Shown: one piece after another, positions 8,286-10,423 of the stretch | How the letters are laid out: every line of letters starts with the position of its first letter | Numbering within the stretch: position 1 is the first letter of the stretch | Assembly (NCBI GenBank): GCA_002352945.1 | Contig: DDHL01000087.1 | Span: forward strand, 388-10,810 | Origin: Campylobacteraceae bacterium UBA1877 | GTDB lineage: Bacteria > Campylobacterota > Campylobacteria > Campylobacterales > Campylobacteraceae | Direction of reading: 5' to 3' | Length of the DNA: 10,423 bases | Made by a program: the position numbers and the translations under genes | The notes under the pieces: model-generated | Database searches by the model: none | Told to the model about the DNA's origin: nothing | What the model saw: only the letters and a program-made list of their open reading frames with translations

Positions 8286-9165
8286 GATATGACTCCCTTG
8301 TAAAACGTTGGTTTAAAATAGATTCAAAATCCTCATATAGCGGAGCTTGAAACATGAGTGGTTCATGGGTTATTGGATGGTTAAAATATATGCCATAAGC
8401 GTGCAACATAACCCTGTTGATTTTATCTTTTTGGCTCTTAAAACCGTATAAATCGTCTCCTAAAATGTGGCGTGATAAACTTTCTAGATGGACTCTTATT
8501 TGGTGTGTTCGTCCTGTAAAAAGTTTCGCCCCGATAAGCTCAATTTTTTCATTTTTCGCAAGTGCTAATTTGCAAAATGCACTCTTTGCAAATCTTCCAT
8601 TGGGAACGATAGCCATTTTTAGTCGATTTTTAGGATTTCTTCCAATGGGTCTTTGGACGATGCAGTCTGACTTTAAAGGCAAATCAATAAGAGCTAAATA
8701 AAATCGCCCCATCGACTTATCTTCAAGCTGCGATGCTAAATGAAGATGAGCCTCATTTGTTTTAGCAATAACAAGCGCACCTGATGTTTCTTTATCGATC
8801 CTATGAACAATTCCATGCCTTGTTTCGCCACTTAGAGTAGAGAGCTTAACACCGCGAGCCTTGAGCCAGTCAACAACGGTTGCATCTTTGACGCTTGGGG
8901 CTGGATGAACTGTAATAAAGGGTGGTTTATTTATAACCATTATGTGCTCATCTTCATAAATAAGTGGAATATCAAAATCGACTCTAACTTCTGGCTCTTT
9001 TACAGGCTCAATTTTTGGAAGCCTTACTATATCGCCTTCTTGGAGTTTCAAACCGGCTTTACATGTAAGGACATCATTTACGTAAACTCCATGGGTTTTA
9101 ATGAGTGCTAAAACCTGATTTCTTGGCGTTTGTAAAGAGTGGGCTAAAAATTGGTCTAATCGCAT
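8218..9165 (-). CDS. rluD: Ribosomal large subunit pseudouridine synthase, RluD/RluA family
   Basis: Converts specific uridines of 23S rRNA to pseudouridine. The 315-residue product has an N-terminal S4 RNA-binding domain (MRLDQFLAHS to GDIVRLP, 1-50) and the RluA-type catalytic domain with HRIDKETSG (121-129; catalytic D124), the NKPPFITVHP strand (79-88) and GRTHQIRVH near the C-terminal third. The family is certain; RluD rather than RluC specificity rests on the S4 domain, length and locus. I start at 9165 (MRLDQF, the normal S4 opening); the frame is open to 9276 but the added residues do not look like family sequence. No clear Shine-Dalgarno precedes the ATG; a TTTACATGTAAA palindrome occupies that place. 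The last 20-odd residues are an out-of-frame reading of the lipoprotein signal peptide. Confidence 0.9.
   Translation of the reverse strand: MRLDQFLAHSLQTPRNQVLALIKTHGVYVNDVLTCKAGLKLQEGDIVRLPKIEPVKEPEVRVDFDIPLIYEDEHIMVINKPPFITVHPAPSVKDATVVDWLKARGVKLSTLSGETRHGIVHRIDKETSGALVIAKTNEAHLHLASQLEDKSMGRFYLALIDLPLKSDCIVQRPIGRNPKNRLKMAIVPNGRFAKSAFCKLALAKNEKIELIGAKLFTGRTHQIRVHLESLSRHILGDDLYGFKSQKDKINRVMLHAYGIYFNHPITHEPLMFQAPLYEDFESILNQRFTRESYHEYYSLNALKHRFDFSDFRVCS
9057..9070. repeat. Palindrome variant CTTTACATGTAAGG, copy 4 (inside rluD)
   Basis: Matches CTTTACATGTAAAG at 13 of 14 bases, within the S4-domain part of rluD. It is read there as LTCK, a different codon frame from the two copies in trmB, so the shared DNA word is not due to a shared peptide. 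Confidence 0.6.
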
Positions 9166-9170
9166 ACTAT

Positions 9171-9184
9171 TTTTACATGTAAAG
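9171..9184. repeat. Palindrome variant TTTTACATGTAAAG, copy 5 (rluD-rodA gap)
   Basis: Contains the perfect 12-bp palindrome TTTACATGTAAA (9172-9183) between the rluD start codon and the divergent promoter region. Copies 4 and 5 are both followed by GGACA-like sequence on the plus strand. Confidence 0.65.
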
Positions 9185-9210
9185 GACAAAGTCAACTCGC
9201 TTTCATATTT

Positions 9211-9219
9211 TGTTATAAT
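9211..9219 (+). promoter_or_regulatory. Extended -10 promoter of rodA (possibly shared with divergent rluD)
   Basis: TGTTATAAT is a perfect extended -10 (TGn plus TATAAT) 27 nt before the rodA start, with no good -35. The opposite strand reads TATAAC at 9217-9212, one base from consensus, so the divergent rluD promoter may use nearly the same base pairs. The 80-nt gap between the two start codons is otherwise AT-rich. Confidence 0.65.
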
Positions 9220-9245
9220 TGTAAAAACTTTCCAAAGGCTTTTTA

Positions 9246-10352
9246 GTGCTCCAATTGGACAAAAGAATCCTAACACATTTTGACTTTTTGATTCCTATAC
9301 TGGTTTTGCCCATTATTGGAATCTCCTACTTCTTGGTAAATGAAGCTAGCACTATGTTAGCTAATAAGCAGATTGTCTATTTTACAATAGGTTTTTTAGC
9401 TTTTTTATTCTTCTTTTTGTTTCCTATTAGAAAACTCGAGTGGCTTTTGCCCTTTTTTTACTGGTTTAATATCGCTCTTTTACTAAGCGTGGAGTTTTTT
9501 GGAGTAACTAGGCTTGGAGCAAAACGGTGGCTTGAAATTCCTTTTGTCCATTTTACTCTCCAGCCTTCTGAAATCATGAAGCCCGCTCTTGTTTTGATGC
9601 TTGCTTATCTTATTAAACAAAACCCTCCAGATGAAGAAGGTTATGGGATAAAAATGTTTGCAAAACTTAGCTTTTATATTCTTTTGCCCTTTATTCTCAT
9701 TGCCAAAGAGCCGGATTTAGGAACTGCTCTTGTTTTGCTTATGGTTGGTTATGGGGTTCTTTTTGTTGTCGGGGTAAATAAAAAAATCTGGATAACCATA
9801 GCGGTTTGCTGCGCCATTGCAGGACCATTTTTGTATAACAATTTACACGATTATCAAAAACAGCGAATCCATGATTTTATAAGTGAAAAACCAAGCTACC
9901 ATGTACGCCAGTCGCTTATTGCCATAGGCTCGGGGGGATTAACAGGAAAAGATCGCACAGAAGCTACTCAAACCCACTTTAAATTTCTTCCCATTGCTAC
10001 AAGTGATTTTATCTTCGCTTACCACACTGAGCGGTTTGGTTTTTTGGGTGCGCTTGGACTGGTCTTGTTGTACGCTTTTTTGATTTTGCATCTGCTTTCT
10101 CTTACATATAAGCTAAAAAAAGACTACTTTGCCAAATCGGTCATCACAAGTGTTGCTTTTCTTATTTTTATTTACATGGGGGTAAATATCTCTATGACAA
10201 TAGGATTTGCACCTGTCGTGGGTCTTCCTTTGCCGTTTTTTAGCTATGGGGGAAGTAGTTTTATTACCTTTATGATTTTTTTTGGCATAGTTGAAAATCT
10301 GCTTGCTTTTCGTTTTGATCCAACTTATCGATTCGTAAAATTCAACCTTTAG
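9246..10352 (+). CDS. rodA: Rod-shape peptidoglycan polymerase RodA (SEDS family)
   Basis: Multi-pass inner-membrane glycosyltransferase that polymerises lipid II during cell elongation, working with PBP2 and MreB. The 368-residue product opens with LDKRILTHFDF, typical of RodA rather than FtsW, and has about ten hydrophobic segments. SEDS motifs: GAKRWLEIPFVHFTLQPSE, KEPDLGTALVLL, RQSLIAIGSGGLTGK, LPIATSDFIFAY with the catalytic-type D254, and GLPLPFFSYGGSS near the end. After D254 the usual EExGF reads TERFGF, so the first Glu is Thr. The start is GTG at 9246, supported by AAAGG (9234-9238) 7 nt upstream; a TTG at 9255 is the alternative. It diverges from rluD and has its own extended -10 promoter. 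Confidence 0.94.
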   Translation: MLQLDKRILTHFDFLIPILVLPIIGISYFLVNEASTMLANKQIVYFTIGFLAFLFFFLFPIRKLEWLLPFFYWFNIALLLSVEFFGVTRLGAKRWLEIPFVHFTLQPSEIMKPALVLMLAYLIKQNPPDEEGYGIKMFAKLSFYILLPFILIAKEPDLGTALVLLMVGYGVLFVVGVNKKIWITIAVCCAIAGPFLYNNLHDYQKQRIHDFISEKPSYHVRQSLIAIGSGGLTGKDRTEATQTHFKFLPIATSDFIFAYHTERFGFLGALGLVLLYAFLILHLLSLTYKLKKDYFAKSVITSVAFLIFIYMGVNISMTIGFAPVVGLPLPFFSYGGSSFITFMIFFGIVENLLAFRFDPTYRFVKFNL

Positions 10353-10372
10353 GTAAGTATAAGTGATTTTCG

Positions 10373-10380
10373 TGTAAAAT
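10373..10380 (+). promoter_or_regulatory. Possible -10 region of the tRNA promoter
   Basis: TGTAAAAT lies in the 42-nt gap between rodA and the tRNA; TAAAAT (10375-10380) differs from TATAAT at one base and ends 15 nt before the tRNA 5' end. No -35 is evident. Read-through from rodA is also possible because no terminator is visible. Confidence 0.4.
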
Positions 10381-10394
10381 CCCACTTCTTATTT

Positions 10395-10423
10395 GGGTCC
10401 ATAGCTCAGCTGGTTAGAGCACC
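10395..10423 (+). tRNA. tRNA gene, 5' part only (identity not readable)
   Basis: The first 29 nt show the acceptor strand GGGTCCA, TA at positions 8-9, a D arm with GCTC pairing GAGC around AGCTGGTTA, and the beginning of the anticodon stem. The anticodon lies beyond the window. The opening resembles some bacterial tRNA-Ile (GAT) genes, but this is only a guess from memory. Confidence 0.85.

Noticed and set aside
9190..9195. Minus-strand TTGACT as a -35 box for rluD
   Set aside because: A -10 box at normal spacing would fall on the bases just before the ATG and reads AAATAG, leaving no leader.
9166..9276. Longer rluD product starting at 9276
   Set aside because: The added residues overlap the rodA start and promoter, do not resemble an S4 domain, and MRLDQF at 9165 is the usual family opening.
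10113..10385. Minus-strand open frame at the end of rodA
   Set aside because: It is an antisense shadow of the conserved RodA C-terminus and covers the tRNA promoter region.

Overview
The window reads as a housekeeping stretch of a Campylobacterota (epsilonproteobacterial) chromosome. It is AT-rich (roughly 37% GC by eye) and tightly packed. From memory, the gene order spoT-rpoZ-pyrH-(M23/EnvC-like)-ftsX-ftsE-trmB-(FN3 lipoprotein)-rluD with a divergent rodA matches the Campylobacter jejuni segment Cj1272c to Cj1282. The exact genus cannot be fixed from the sequence. The FlpA-like lipoprotein and the long, variant TrmB support this lineage.

Layout. The minus strand carries one long run of nine genes, transcribed from about 9165 down past position 1: rluD, flpA-like lipoprotein, trmB, ftsE, ftsX, envC-like, pyrH, rpoZ and a 3'-truncated spoT/rel. 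From rluD to the envC-like gene the genes overlap or nearly touch (68-nt overlap, 7-nt gap, 4-nt overlap, about 14-nt overlap, 1-nt overlap), which implies co-transcription and translational coupling. An 84-nt gap precedes pyrH and may hold an internal promoter. On the plus strand, rodA starts at 9246 behind a perfect extended -10 box, and the first 29 nt of a tRNA gene close the window.

How the genes work together. FtsE (ATPase), FtsX (membrane) and an EnvC-like periplasmic coiled-coil protein with a zinc-site-less LytM domain form the expected module for controlling cell-wall amidases at division. RodA is the SEDS glycan polymerase of cell elongation. PyrH supplies UDP for UTP/CTP and UDP-sugar synthesis. 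RpoZ (omega) and the bifunctional Rel/SpoT enzyme form the stringent-response pair. TrmB and RluD modify tRNA and rRNA. The FN3 lipoprotein is the likely orthologue of the C. jejuni adhesin FlpA and keeps most of its published fibronectin-binding peptide.

I found no mobile element, CRISPR array, phage, toxin or defence system. The most unexplained signal is a palindrome, consensus CTTTACATGTAAAG, present five times: twice between genes and three times inside genes. No stretch over 300 bases lacks a gene.
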